From positions 26,673,370 through 26,737,369 of the forward strand of contig NC_049904.1 of the NCBI RefSeq assembly GCF_001411555.2: 64,000 nucleotides of DNA, in the 5' to 3' direction. The notes below the pieces were generated by a model, which was given only the letters and a program-made list of their open reading frames with translations, was not told the origin of the DNA and searched no databases. Of this stretch, positions 1 to 12,320 are shown one piece after another. Both the position numbers and the translations under genes were made by a program. Source of the stretch: Juglans regia. Its lineage: Eukaryota; Streptophyta; Magnoliopsida; Fagales; Juglandaceae. How positions within the stretch are numbered: the stretch's first letter is position 1; each line of letters opens with the position of its first letter.

Positions 1-496
1 GCACTGTTCTTTGAAATTTCGTATACCTGTACACATTGAAGGCCCATACAATTTTTGTGTGCGTTTTAGCTGTGATTGCAGTATATTGGCTTGTTCGTAC
101 TAATTATGCCCTTTCTTAGTGACGGCCTCACTCCGGTTGAGAACTTGTATGTAGGATACCCTAAATATTGGGGAGAATAAATACTGGGAGTCCTGAAAGC
201 GAGGCTTTGAAATAACGTGTTGGAAAGCCAACTTGACCCAGAAACTTAAGCCCCACCAATGTTGTATCGACCACTCATTTTCATTGTTCGATACGAAATT
301 TCATACCACGTCAACTTCTAAAACTAAAATCTCTTATCACCAATCCAAAGAGGAAAAAGAAGAACTAATATCCGGGTTATACTAATTGCATTAAAACACC
401 TAATGAGTTTAGGCTTTATCTTTGATGATATAATGGTTTTGACAAGGGGAGTTAAGTTTACCGTGGAAGTAATATCAAGTGCTTTTCCCTTGTATT
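1..496. other. Unassigned sequence at left edge
   Basis: No convincing coding frame is seen on either strand. The stretch may be the untranslated end of a gene lying outside the window, but nothing in it proves this. It ends at the T-run that is the poly(A) side of the LINE remnant to its right. Confidence 0.3.
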
Positions 497-1124
497 TTTT
501 TTTTTATAAGTAAGAAAGACAATTTTATTCATCGAATGAAATAGGCGAAGCCCATGTATACAGGACATATACAAAAGAAAACACCTAAATACATTCTATA
601 AAGTAGAAAGCGAAAACAAAAATCATGAGCTGAAGCTCCATTAATCACTATAGCAGAAAGCCATTGTAATAAAGAGTACACAAAGAAATTATGAATTCCC
701 TCCAAGGTCTTATTATTAAAACACCGCTTGTTCCTTTCCCACCAAATGCACCACATAAGACACAAAGGAATCATCTTCCACGCAGCAGCCACTTGAGGAC
801 AACTATGTAGCCGTTCCAACACGCAAGCAGATCCACTACTCTCAAGGGCGTCACCCAAGCGAACCCAACTCTACTAAAAACTCCATCCCACAAAGCCTTT
901 GCCACCTTGCAGTGCAGAAGTAGATGATCCACAGATTTGCCATGTTTCTTACACATAAAACACCACTCCATAACAATAAAGCCACGCTTCCTCAAGTTAT
1001 CAATCATCAAAATGTTCCCTAGCGATGCTGTCCATATAAAAAAAGCGACTTCCCTTGTATTATGAAAGAATGTATCATCTCTAGATACCATATTTTTTGT
1101 GAGGTTGACCCTGCCCATTATCAT
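497..1124 (-). mobile_element. 5'-truncated LINE remnant (3' end of ORF2)
   Basis: Read on the minus strand, two overlapping frames give the C-terminal part of a plant non-LTR retrotransposon ORF2. First comes the reverse-transcriptase zinc-binding region (WTASLGNIL, then CFMCKKHGKSVDHLLLHC, a C-x2-C...H-x4-C arrangement). Next is the typical tail segment with PLCLMWCIWWERNKRCF. The frame shifts between them near 840, so the copy is dead. The T-run at about 497-507 is the poly(A) tail of a minus-strand insertion. It is followed by ATAAGTAAGAAAGACAATTTT, a 3' UTR signature that recurs at 21.65 kb and 28.77 kb in this window. Only about 600 bp remain; the endonuclease and catalytic RT domains are absent. 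Confidence 0.8.
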
Positions 1125-1976
1125 TCATTTTCATGGTTGAACTTAGAATCACCAAACAGGGAGCTGAGCAAGGAGTCCTGAATCAACGTAACATGACATG
1201 AGTGATGATAATTTATTTCTTCTTCATCTTCCTTTTTTGAAAGAGGCTAAACTGCTTTTTATCATACATCTTTTATTTTGCAAAAAGGATAAATAGAAAA
1301 AAATAATACACCATGCAGGCATAACACTTTCTCGAATGTAATCTCTATTTTTTTTCTTTTAAAGGCAGTTATTGTTTCTTTGCTTATGCATGCTTAGCTT
1401 GTGGCAGCTGGTTTACATGATAGCTGTGTACCTTGAATTGATAATGCACACACGACTCAATCTTCTAGCCCACATGATTACTGCTCCCTTTGAATTGATA
1501 TTAATAGCATACTCGTACATGAGGCACAATCTCAGAGCTATTCACTTTCCTTGAAGGCGCATATTGGAAAAACTGGTATTGGTTACCTTCATTACAAGTC
1601 TTGTAGATTCTGATGCTTTCTTGCTTCTGTTGGAACTTAAAGCTGTTCGCTTTCCTTGAAGGGGGAATATTGGAAGCTGGGAGTAGATCAGAAGTTGTGA
1701 AACTTTTCAGACCCCACCCAATGTGAGATCCAGAAGATAGGTATTTACTGAGAAATTAGCAAGCTTTAGCTTTTATTTTTTTTTTATTCCTGCCCTGCCT
1801 TCCCTGTTTCGCTTTCTTTCTCCTTTTATTATCTTATTCCATTTCCTCATCTTGATGTATAGGGGGGAGGTCTGATATTTATTAGGTAATATTTTTGTCC
1901 CGAAATGATCCAAAACTTAGAAGGCTACTCATATTAATATGGCTCTATGAAGTGAAAATTGCTTGAAGGTCAAAAG
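1125..1976. other. Upstream region and 5' UTR of the Rab gene
   Basis: No coding sequence is supported here. The pyrimidine-rich stretch at about 1770-1850 (TTTTTTTATTCC, TTTCTTTCTCC) would fit a 5' UTR or promoter. An ATG at 1939 opens an unrelated two-codon frame (ATG GCT CTA TGA) before the main start at 1977. I see no clear TATA box. Confidence 0.3.
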
Positions 1977-3340
1977 ATGGCTTTTTATTCTCAGGAAGAA
2001 AAATCTGAGGATTACCTCTTCAAGATTGTTTTAATTGGTGATTCAGCTGTTGGAAAATCGAATTTGCTTGCAAGATTTGCTAGAGGTGAGTTCTACCTTA
2101 ATTCAAAATCAACTATAGGAGTAGAGTTCCAAACCCAAAAGATGGATGTCGATGGAAAGGAAATCAAGGCTCAGATCTGGGACACAGCAGGTCAAGAGCG
2201 GTTTAGGGCTGTTACATCTGCATATTATAGAGGTGCAGTTGGAGCTCTTCTGGTATACGATATCAGTAGACACCAGACATTTGATAGCATTGGCAGATGG
2301 CTTAATGAACTTCACAGTAAGATCCACACATGTTGCTTGACGTTCTTTCATTTTGTCTTCTCTCTCTTAGTTTCTTTCTGTAATTAAGGGAAAAGAAAAT
2401 AAGAGGTGCCTGTTTTGTAAAAGTGGGAACTTTACTTCTGAGTTGGGAACTCCAGTTAGGATCCTACATGCTGTCAGTTTTATGTCGACCATTCAGTACA
2501 TTAAATGTTTTCATAAAGAGGGCAATGATTGTGATGCTTTCTGCTAAAATCTTTTTGTTAGTACTCTCTGCAGAAAATCTGCATGACTTGTTTTAATGGT
2601 ACTTGACTTTCCATTTTTATTGGTACATTTTAAAATGTATCATGCGTTTACATGGGCAAACTCTTTATTGAACCATGTTATATTGAGGTTTTAAGGTCTG
2701 TTAATGCTGTTAAGAGTGATTTTACTTGATGCTTAATGATGGTGTTTCACATCACCAACCTGGACTTTCAAAGGCTGTGAACTGGCAATTCTAATTTTTT
2801 GTTTTCACTTTTCCTGTGATGTCTTGTTTGTGCTTAGATTCAGGATAGATTGAGTTTAATAATCTATTATTATGGTTCATTTCCCTTGCAGTTTTCCTGT
2901 CATTATGTTTTTTCGTCCTTGTGGCTACAATATATTAAATACATCTATCCTTCTAAAATTTGATAAGCTGAGGATTGATTGGGTGGTTCTACCATTGAAC
3001 AGCTCACTCCGACATGAATGTTGTTACAATACTTATTGGCAATAAGTCCGATCTCAAGGATGCCAGGGAGGTGTCCACTGCTGAAGGCAAAGCCTTGGCA
3101 GAAGCACAGGGTTTGTATTTCATGGAAACGTCGGCTCTTGATTCCTCCAATGTAGCTGCTGCTTTTCAGACAGTTGTGAGAGAGATCTACAATATATTAA
3201 GTCGGAAAGTGATTAAATCTCAAGAGCTCAAAAAACAGGATTCTACCTGGATGGGAAATGGAAAGACGGTGGTTTTACAGGAAAGTGTCAACCAAGAAAC
3301 AGAGGCAGAGGCAGGGACTAGAAAAGGTTGGTGCTGCTGA
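1977..3340 (+). CDS. RABA5: Ras-related small GTPase, RABA5 type (Rab11 subfamily)
   Basis: Small GTPase of the plant Rab11/RABA group, which acts in traffic between the trans-Golgi network or recycling endosome and the plasma membrane. Exon 1 is 1977-2316 and exon 2 is 3003-3340. The splice (CACA/GTAAGA ... ACAG/CTCACT) restores Thr in ELHTHSDMNVV. The 225-residue product has the P-loop GDSAVGKS (21-28), WDTAGQE (68-74), NKSD (127-130), ETSAL, and a C-terminal WCC for double geranylgeranylation. The open frame continues upstream of 1977 only through non-ATG codons, and [21 protein letters not shown] is the family N-terminus, so 1977 is the start. One intron at this position is normal for RABA genes. 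Assignment to RABA5 rests on the N-terminus and on the block [12 protein letters not shown]; which RABA5 member is not decided. Confidence 0.95.
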
Positions 3341-5049
3341 TTGTAAAGCTACATGCATTTGCTCCGACCATATATGATCCTTTTTGCTGGTCGCCCGGGC
3401 CGAATTTTCAAGTCTGGTTTCACACTTTTCTTCATATGATCAAATTTTTTATTTCCTTGCAATGTTTATTTAAGCATCACTTGTTCTGGGTCATTGGTGG
3501 TTGAATAGAAATTGGGTAGAGTAAATGACCTGTAAGGGGACTAAGAAAATTATATTTTACACTTGAAATTTCATTTCTAGGCATTATGCTTTAGTTCACT
3601 TTTACTCCTTCCACACGTTTTTCCTTCCTTTTGGTTGGGAAGTCGGTTTGGAATTTGTGTATGTTGTTATGTTGTGCAACAGACCAGAAAACAAGAAAAG
3701 GGAAAAAGACTGGGTTTACTTGCGAAGGCCATGCCCATTGGAATCCTAAGACCTCAGGCTCCTCTCCCAAGCCGTCTAACCTTGTTAAGCCTATGGGAAT
3801 ACCACTAAAGAATCATTTTGACGCAGATCTCAAAAAATTGAAACAAAAAACTGAGGGAGACACTTGAACCCAAAATCAAGATGGAAAGACTAGCAATAAC
3901 CTTGCCAGAATATCACTGAAAGCAGCTAGAGGCCAACGCTTTCTATATCAGGCAACAGCTGGAAAGCAAGTCTCTAAGACTCTATGTAGAGTTCTAGGCT
4001 TCTAGCTTAGTTAATACCCACGACGATTTTCGTCTTGTGATTAAGAAGATTTACGCCATGAACGTATAATATTGTGTTGTTGTCAGTGAGCTCGAGTTTG
4101 AAAAATGATGTCTTGCGGACAACTCCCTTGGACTTGAGCCATTCGGATCTTGGAAATTATCAGCAGATCAAAACACTGTCTAAGAAATTGGTTTGAATTA
4201 ATTTTAAAGATCTTTGCTCATTGTTTCCAAGATGTGTGCGGACAAAATGTAGGCTGTGAATACGAGAATTAACTTTTTTGAGTTCAGCAAGTGGTGGGCT
4301 TTCCCTCTGTTTTTAGGCCTACCAATTTAGCATTGAGGGGGCATAGATCCTTCATCCTTCTTTCCTTCTTAGACACGGAAGGAAGGACACCCCCAAGAGC
4401 TTTTCATATTTAATGAAGAAAGAGACGGACATAATATTCAATATCAATCGCGATTGTGCTAGAAAGTTTCTCTATTCATTCATTATCCACAGCCACAGGC
4501 TCTTCAGCGGTATGAAATCGTGGTCCGCACCAAAGTCATTTACAAGTCGCTTTGAAGTATGATCTGGCTCCAACGTTTGTATGCAATCCTTCTAGTTCTA
4601 GGTGGGGAAGTCATAGTTAATGATTTGGAAAATTGGTTCTCGGAAGGCAGAGTGATTATTAATGCTCAAAACTCAGGAAATGTTGAACAATTGTAATTGC
4701 CAACCCAATACAAATCATGCCAAAGTTGGCAACCGAAAGGTATTGATGATACTTGGACATTCAAAACTAGTCGAACAGCTGGGTTTAAACTTTAAATTTG
4801 ATTTGCAGATTGCAAGCTGCCAGCTAATGCTTGATTGGAAAGGAAGAAAACGATCAGTACTGCAAAGAAATTTGAAAATGCGGTGGGGTTGCTCTTGCTC
4901 TTAGTTGGTGGGATTTGCTAGATTAATGTGCAAAGAAGGACAGGTGATGATAATTCATAATAGCGCACAAGCATCATATGGTGCTACTTTACACCCCAAG
5001 AGGAGCAGTTCATGGGGACCTACAAAATTACCCTCTGCAACCCTTTAGT

Positions 5050-5064
5050 CCCCCCCCCCCCCCC
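5050..5064. repeat. Poly-C tract (15 nt)
   Basis: Fifteen consecutive C residues lie in otherwise ordinary intergenic DNA. A longer C-run lies 1.1 kb away at 6153. Length is prone to slippage and to sequencing or assembly error. Confidence 0.9.
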
Positions 5065-5106
5065 ATGAACTTCAAATTCACTGGCCCAAAGCATTCCATA
5101 AAAAGA

Positions 5107-5407
5107 TTAGGTTGAGTTTGGATAGTGAATTCAAATGAAATGATTTGAGATGAAAATTAAAAATTAAATAAAATATTGAAGAAGCTGAGAATGTAAAAGG
5201 GCCAACAGATCTGGAGTGTTCACAAGGATTGGATGTTTGAATAGAGAGTTGAGATGAAAGTTAAATAAAATATTATTTTTTAATATTATTTTTATTTTAA
5301 GATTTAAAAAAATTAAATTATTTATTGTATTTTAATAAAAATTTGTAAAAGTTGTAATGATTAGATGAGACGAGATTAGTTCAGATAATTTTTGAATCCA
5401 AATCTCC
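5107..5407. repeat. Tourist-like MITE, diverged and possibly composite
   Basis: The left side reads TTAGGTTGAGTTTGGATAG and the right side TTTTTGAATCCAAATCT, which are imperfect inverted ends. The interior has the AAATAAAATATTATTTTTTA and AATTATTTATTGTATTTT blocks shared with copies at 9.9, 17.1, 18.2 and 28.3 kb. About 70 bp in the middle (near 5190-5245) do not fit the family, so a second insertion or a recombinant copy is likely. Confidence 0.6.
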
Positions 5408-5876
5408 ACAATTTCCTAAATGCAACACATCCACTTAAGTTTTTCATCATTGAAGTTTTTGCTGCAAGATGCCACAAAATATGGAAAAAATAATAAAATG
5501 TTCCAAGGTGCATACTCTATTTCAGTTTTTACACAAACCCAGACATCAGAAAACCTTCTCAAAAAACTTGGGTCACCCAAACAAGACTCAAGGAGCACAA
5601 CCCAAAACGCAAATTTGTATTCCACCCCTAAAAAAACATTGTTAATGAAAGGGTAAATGAAATCCAAAAACCTAGTTAAGCACATACATCTAAAGGTCAG
5701 TCACACACTAGCTTTCCCTAATTTTCTTCCTTCTACAAATGATATCCCCAAATTTCTCAACCATTCTGTACACAGCATATCACAAAAAGGCACTCCATAT
5801 ATACACATCAACAGCAAAACCTCTCTCACTGTAATTACCTCTGCTAAAACAGTAAAAGTTATTTCGCCTAAGGACT

Positions 5877-8066
5877 TCAAGAGGCTGCCTCTTGTCTTGG
5901 TTCTCTCAGATATCCAAGAAGTGTTTCGGCCTGCAAATACAAAAAACGAACCATGCATTGGTACAATAAATCCAAACAAAATCATAATCGCTGAATAGGC
6001 TCTGATTCAAACATCATGCAACTTGTATGCGGTAACAATTATGCACAAAACAAACGCGAGATGCCAAAGCCGTGAAGGCAATACTCAAAAGTCTTTTACC
6101 TTTGTCAGGCACCATCTACAAAAGCCATCATACCATCTCATAAGCAATAGGTCCCCCCCCCCCCCCCCCCCCCAACTTTGTTTCACGGATAAGTTCCAAC
6201 ATTTGAGTTGGGCTCTCTCCCTGGTTAGCTAAAATTATAATGCTGGATCCTTCTCACTTCCTAATAACTGAGTTCTATCAATACTAGAGTGATAGCCTTT
6301 ACCACACGACTTAAACAGCTGCTGCTTTTTGCAAGGAGACCAAAACAAATGAATCGTGAAACCAAAACTTTGCCCACTGCCAAATCCATGTCTCACCCCC
6401 CAATCTCATCAAGACAGTCAAGTAGCTCCACATATACAGAAGGTGACTTTGCGCCAAAAATTTTCATCCCATTTAGCTAACAACCCGAAGCACTCAATTC
6501 GACTTTTGACTTCATTGCTGGCATCATGCAGGAATAGCTATTTCTCAAAGGTGAAACAAGAATTTAGAGCACATGATATGATTATCGATCAAAAAATGGA
6601 TGTGGACTTGATTTTTTCCTCAATTTAGTGTATGCTGAGTTATCAAACTTGAACCCCTTAATTTGAAACAATGGTTAAAATTTAAGAACAAGAGTGCAGA
6701 ATAAAAAGCCCAAAATCAGAGCCCCCAACTCAACACTACTCACCTTGTGCTTAGCTCTAACACTTCCCGTCTGTGAAAGAGCCACGAGCGGAGGAATAGC
6801 GCCCTCCCTCACCAGCAACCCTCTATTCCTTACGCTGTCCGCACACAGCTGCAGCAACGTTACTACCGCGAACTCCTTCGCTTTCACCGACCCATCCTCG
6901 ATCGCCTCCACCAGCACCGCAATCCCACCTTCCTCCACAATGGACTCCCTCCCCTCCTCGACTCCTGCTAGGCTACTCAGGACCACCATCGCCTTCTCCG
7001 CCATCCCAGTTCCCTGCTCCGCCACCAGCCCCACCAGCGGCTTCACCGCCCCCGCGCTCACCGCTCTCTCCTTGTTCGGTCTTATTGAGCAGAGCTTGTA
7101 CAGCGTTGTTAATGCGTCCTTCTTCCCTCTACTCGACCCATTCAGTAGCAACGACACCAGCGGCGGGATCGCCCCGCAGGCTCCAATGGAGCTCTTGTTC
7201 TCCTCCACCAAAGCCAAGCTCATCAACGCACACGCCGCGTTCTGTTTCGAGTTCTCGGTCCCGGTCTTAAGCACGTACACCAGGGACTTGACCGCGCCTG
7301 CATTTGTGATCAACGCTTTGTTGCCTTCGTAAAGGGAGAGATTGAGAAGAGCCGTGACAGCGTGCTCCTGCGTCGATGGGTCACTGCTGCAACGGAGGAG
7401 CGGAATCAGAGCAGGAACCGCACCAGAATCGCCAATTAAAGCCCGGTTATCGGTCCGATTTTTCGCCAAAAGCCTCAACTTGGCAGCTGCGGACCGCTTC
7501 ACCGCGATCGACGGCGATTTCAGAGCGTCTACGCAGATCTTGACCGTCGGCTGAAGATCCTCCGGCGAAATGCTCTCGATAATCTCCGTGGAGAAGCTCT
7601 CCCTCTGTAGAAACCCCAAACAAGGCTCGGCCTCCGCCGCATCAGCGTCTCCATTGTTTTCGTTTTCCGAGGACAACGTGGGCAACCCCGCCAACCTCTG
7701 CAACTCGCCGGAGATGTCGCTGCTGCACACTGACAGGTCGCTGAAGGCATGAGAGAGATCTAGAAACTCCTTTATCTCCTCCTCCGATGACGAGGTGGAC
7801 TTCACAGACTTGCCTTTACGTAGCGCCAGCTCGCTGAGCCGCATGTCGATGCCAGAGTCAGTGAGGTTGAGGTTCTCGGACCCGCACACGGATCTCTCAT
7901 CAAAGACAAAGGTGCAACTTTCTTCTTCGTTTCTTTGGAATACGTTGGACCGTATGGTGCGCATGGAGCGGCCGTTGTTCCGGTTTCGGGGTGAATTCGT
8001 AGTGTACAGGTTTCGGGTCAGAGGGAAACGGTTGGAACTGGAATGAGAATCTCCCAGAGAAACCAT
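5877..8066 (-). CDS. ARM-repeat protein without U-box (PUB4-like relative)
   Basis: Armadillo-repeat protein of the plant group often annotated as U-box domain-containing protein 4-like; Arabidopsis At4g16490 is my closest remembered relative. Exon 1 is 8066-6744 and exon 2 is 5930-5877. The donor GTGAGT follows AKHK, and exon 2 (acceptor TTGCAG) encodes [17 protein letters not shown] and a stop, which is the conserved family C-terminus. The product is 458 residues. Residues 1-150 are polar and Ser-rich, with the signature [11 protein letters not shown]. From about 165 to 440 come tandem ARM repeats (for example [32 protein letters not shown]). No U-box Cys/His or CPI motif is present, so E3 activity is not implied; a protein-binding role is inferred. 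Start choice: the frame extends seven codons upstream to a GTG, but the first ATG is at 8066. Confidence 0.92.
6153..6173. repeat. Poly-C tract (21 nt) inside the ARM gene intron
   Basis: Twenty-one consecutive C residues, which read as poly-G on the sense strand of the 813-bp intron of the ARM-repeat gene. In the transcript this could form a G-rich structure. Its exact length should be treated with caution. Confidence 0.9.
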
Positions 8067-8420
8067 CGTGGTCGGGAGCTCAGACACGTTTACGAATGTC
8101 AGTTTGTTGGATGAATTTGAGAAGGTTCTGAAGAAATTGTCATGGCGGAAGAAAGAGGGAGCGAGAGACAGAGATGTAGGGGAAGAAGATGAGGGAATAG
8201 ACTTTAAAGGCTAGTGGCTTTGGCATCTGGGCGGGCGAAGACAGAGTGACGGCTTGGTGAGGTCTTAAGGGTCACAGACCACGTAATTTACACATGGTTA
8301 GATGCAGCAGGAGACTGATGTGACAGTGATGACACTACGAGTATGTGATATCTTTTTAACACGTGGGACCGTTTGGCGTCGGCGCTTGAGAGCCTGAGAG
8401 TGATGAAGTTTGGTAAGAAA
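8067..8420. promoter_or_regulatory. 5' UTR and promoter side of the ARM-repeat gene
   Basis: This is a comparatively GC-rich stretch upstream of the minus-strand start at 8066. It is followed abruptly at about 8430 by AT-rich repeat DNA, so the proximal promoter is probably within these 350 bp. No confident TATA box is identified. Confidence 0.35.
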
Positions 8421-9300
8421 ATTTTACTCTGACAACCGATATGGATACGATTTTAGACGTTAAAAATTAAATAAAATATTATTTTTTTATTATTATTTTA
8501 TAATTAAAAAAATTAAATTTTTATTTTATTTTATTTTATTTAAAATTTTAAAAAAATTATAATAATAAGATGAAAATAAATTTAAAAAAAATTCTTAAAA
8601 ATAAATATTTTATTACAAAGTTGTGTAAAATTTGTATATAAGTTGTCAGCTTATCATTTTTCTTTTACTCATACCATACACTTATTTTAATTTTAATTTT
8701 TTTTATTTTTTTAACAAATATAGTGTATTAATATTGAATAAATAAATTTAATTAGTTTAATAGAAATAATATTTTAAAATAAATTAAAACATATTTGATA
8801 CTAGTGTATAGCAAAATCCCGATAAGTGTAGTAAAATTTATTTTTTTTACAAAAATTTGCATAAGCATATCTAATTAAAATTTGTGCTCACTATTATTCA
8901 ATAGAATAACAGTGAAATAGGTTATAAATAATAATAAATATTAAATATATTTAAAAAAAATTATTTCTTCACGTATAAGTTATTAATATATTAAAAATCA
9001 TAAAATTTTAATTTTAAATTTTAAATTTAAAAAAAATTAATAAAATAAATTTTATAAATAAAACTGTAAATAAATGTAATACTACTTATAAATAATTTAT
9101 GAATAATAAGTAATCTAAGATTATTAAAAGAGCATTATTATTCATCATCTTCACAACCTATACATCATACTTATTTTTATTTTTTTATTTTTAATTTTTG
9201 TTTTAATCTTCCTAAAGTAATTAATTTCTCTACTGAAATAAAAATAAAAATAAAAGAATCTTGTTACTAATTATTTATATAATACATATTTAATAAAGGG

Positions 9301-9400
9301 TTGTGCTGCGCATCAGTCGGAAGCCGCAGCACACCGTATAATTTTTTTTTTTTTTTCACTCAATCTACTGGGTGTGCGCCAACTTTAATAAACAGTAGGC
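9301..9400. repeat. Short hairpin element, family B copy 1
   Basis: The left arm contains CATCAGTCGGAAGCCGCAGC and the right arm GGGTGTGCGCC, around a T-run of about 16. It shares the arm GCCGCAGCACACC, the T-run and the ACTCAAT block with the copy at 13.1 kb. It is a non-autonomous fold-back type of unknown superfamily. Confidence 0.6.
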
Positions 9401-9427
9401 TTATATTTATATTTTATCTTTAATAAA

Positions 9428-9462
<35 letters not shown>
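9428..9462. repeat. (TA)n microsatellite
   Basis: Simple alternating TA run of about 17 units. Confidence 0.9.
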
Positions 9463-9464
<2 letters not shown>

Positions 9465-9889
9465 GTGATGCGAATATAATAAATAGAATTTATCGTTCAC
9501 AATCAGAGAAGTGTCGTCGGGTTTGAGAATCTGAAATTCCTAAAACGTCCTTCGCAAGTCCCAATCCTAAACTCTGGGTGAAACTTCCCGGTGGATTCAG
9601 CCGTCCCTTCTTGCTTTATTACCTTTTTTTTTTTTCACTTTAATGTGCTTTATACACTTTTAACGTAAGAAATGTTAAATCTAATTAAATCTTATAAAAT
9701 TAAAATATATTATATCTTTTTATCATTAAAGAAAATAATATTTACAATTTTACAGTATAAAAGTCTCGCGTAATTTTTTCGATAAAAATAGATAAATTTA
9801 AAATTTATATAAAAAAAATTATTTTTTAATAGTGAATCTCAACTTTTTTAAAAAAGAAAACACAAGACTTGCACACCCCTTAGGCTTGA

Positions 9890-10086
9890 TTTGAATAGTA
9901 AAATCGTTCTATCTCATGATTACAAATTTTTAAAATTTTTTAAATAAAATATAATAAATAATTTAACTTTTTGAAATCATAAAACAAAAATAAAATTAAA
10001 AAATAATATTATAATAATATTTTATTCAAATTTTATCTGACATCATCTCAACTCATGATCTACATCAGACATCAAATATTACCTAA
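9890..10086. repeat. Tourist-like MITE
   Basis: The element begins TTAGGCTTGATTTGAATAG and ends ATCAAATATTACCTAA. The ends are imperfect inverted repeats, with TTA on the left and TAA on the right. The interior has the family blocks AAATAAAATATAATAAATAA and AAATAATATTATAATAATAT. Confidence 0.65.
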
Positions 10087-10914
10087 TCATAAAATAGAGC
10101 TAATATACAACATATACTAAGTAAATACAATATAATTAATTAAGTAATTAATTATAACTTAACAAGACATATATTTTCGGACTATGATGTTTTTTTTTTT
10201 TTTTTCATGTGGCAACATGCTGAGTTGTTGATCACCGAAACTACAATGGCTAATACAGACTGGAAAAGACTTGAGTTTTGCCAGAATTAAGCTGAATTTC
10301 AAGAGTAGTGGGTATGCATTTAGGTCATGAATGTCTCCATCTCCATCTTTGAATATACATTTACCTGTCACCGATGTAATGCAATTATTAAAAGTAGGAG
10401 AGGAGGCTGTTACTTTAAAGAGAAAGCGACAGATAAATTTGTAATTTTTAAAAAATATTTTTTTAAGAAAATAAATACACAGATTTACTAATAATTATTT
10501 TCTTATTTATTAAAAAAAATTAAACAGCGATCTATTTGTAATGCATTTCGAATATCCGCACGGATTAACTCGATTATAATCGAGGTCAAATACTTGAATA
10601 AATCCGGGTGTCTGAATCCAAATTTAATAAAAATAAAACTAAAGCTTTTTTTTTTTTTTTTAGTTTTTTTAAAAACCTCTATTTTACTAAACTTTTTTCA
10701 AGAAAAAAAAAATAGTGCTGAAAAAAAGTTTTTAAAACCCTTTATTTTGCTCACATGGAATCTTTTGATGGCATCCTCATTGCTATCAGTTAATTTGTTG
10801 TTAAATCAGGAAAAAATAAATAAATAAAAGAAATGCACATAATTGATTGCATGATTTACTTCTAAAGATTCTAAAATAATCAGGCACTTTGATAGACACA
10901 AGAAATTTTGTTGG

Positions 10915-11182
10915 GTTTCATCATATGCGAAATAAGATATTATAAATTAAAATATTATTAGAATATAAATTTTTAATATAATTTTTATTTTAGAATTTAA
11001 AAAAGTTAATTTTTTTTTTTTGTGTTTTATTTAAAATTTTAAAAAAGTTGTTCTGATTAGATAATGATTAAATGAAAATTTTAAAAATTAAAAATTAAAA
11101 AATATTTGTATTTATGATATTTGAATGTTAAAATGAGATGTGAACGAGATAAAAACATCTTGCAATCCGAATGAGCCTTAAA
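10915..11182. repeat. MITE remnant of the same Tourist-like family
   Basis: The interior blocks TTAAAATATTATTAGAATAT, GTTTTATTTAAAATTTTAAA and GATTAGATAATGATTAAATG match the long form seen at 28.25 kb. The right end reads AATCCGAATGAGCCTTA. The left end is blurred. Confidence 0.5.
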
Positions 11183-11679
11183 GAAACTCGTATTCCTCTT
11201 CATTTCTTTTTTTCTACGGTTTAAATGGGCAGCAATAGCATTAAAAAATTCGATCCTAATTAGTTGTCCTAGCGAATATATATTTGTATTTTTAACCAAT
11301 GACTTGTTTGTTGAGAAATGATATTATTCATATTAAAAGAAAGATAATAAGATTTATAAAAGAAATTGACATTACTCTTATTTGTTTAGTTAAATTAAGG
11401 CAAGCGTGCTGCATGGATGCTTTATGGCCTTGTGGTGGGCAGAAAGCCATAGAAATTATTCTTGAATATTATTATCAACGTTACTTTAAGGTTATTTAAT
11501 TTGAAAAATGATTATAAACGTTAGTTTGATGATCTTAGTTGAGCTAAATAATTTTCCAGCTTCATGATTACTCGGATTTGACTAATAACAAAAAGTTAGA
11601 AGAAACAAAGGTCTTACTATTATGGCTATGGTGGTGATCAGTGCACAAGTCATGTCCTCTCTCTCTCTCTCTTAATTAG

Positions 11680-11713
<34 letters not shown>

Positions 11714-11861
11714 CATAATCTATTTGATAGAGGTTTTTTATTTTAAATATTGCATGGAATTGTATCAAATGGGCTTTCAAGGGTGTGTAAATTAAATATT
11801 TAAAGTATTGATATTTATATATATTTTTATGAATATAATAGTCAATAGATGTTTAAATAGA

Positions 11862-12030
11862 AAAAATCTATTCATCATCTCAACTTCCATCATTCTCTCA
11901 TCATCTTATGATGTGTCATTAAATGATAGGTTTATAAATAAAATGTAATAAATAATTTCCAGTTATCTAATACCATATCATAAAATGATAAAAAAATTAT
12001 AGAAGTTGAGATGATGAGTAGTATTGCTCA
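11862..12030. repeat. Fold-back MITE of about 170 bp
   Basis: The left arm CTATTCATCATCTCAACTTC is matched in inverted form by GAAGTTGAGATGATGAGTAG on the right, around an AT-rich centre. No coding capacity. I cannot assign the family. Confidence 0.65.
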
Positions 12031-12181
12031 TGTAAATAACATAGCTCAGTAGTCAGCATAATGAGCATATCACATATCTCTCTTACTGTTTAATAAGACT
12101 TGGAAAAAATTTATGAAATCTTTATCATGAGTAGATTTTTCTTGTGCAATTCATTTATTACGTTTTTAATGTATAAATTTA

Positions 12182-12320
12182 GGAGGAATTTTATGCATCA
12201 GTCACTATTTACTTTCACATCTCATATTTATAATATTTTTTCATAAGATGTTTGGATATTTTTCATAAAGTGAGAAGTATGTGATAGTAAATAGTAACCG
12301 ATGAAAAGAATTTTTCGAAA
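12182..12320. repeat. Fold-back MITE, family A copy 1
   Basis: The left arm AATTTTATGCATCAGTCACT and the inverted right arm AATTCTTTTCATCGGTTACT continue in parallel for about 45 bp (ATTTACTWTCACAT). The centre is AT-rich. The copy at 15.55 kb has the same arm plan. Confidence 0.65.

Larger units (their letters stand above)
3341..5876. other. Intergenic region with poly-C tract and MITE
   Basis: This separates the Rab gene from the convergent ARM-repeat gene. The first few hundred bases should hold the Rab 3' UTR. Open frames at 3631-3867 and 4662-4904 have no recognisable domain or codon pattern and are not called. A run of 15 C residues lies at 5050-5064, and a Tourist-like element occupies about 5107-5407. 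Confidence 0.4.

Noticed and set aside
6694..8046. Long plus-strand open frames opposite the ARM-repeat gene
   Set aside because: They are antisense shadows of a GC-rich coding exon; the minus strand shows clear ARM repeats and a conserved spliced C-terminus.
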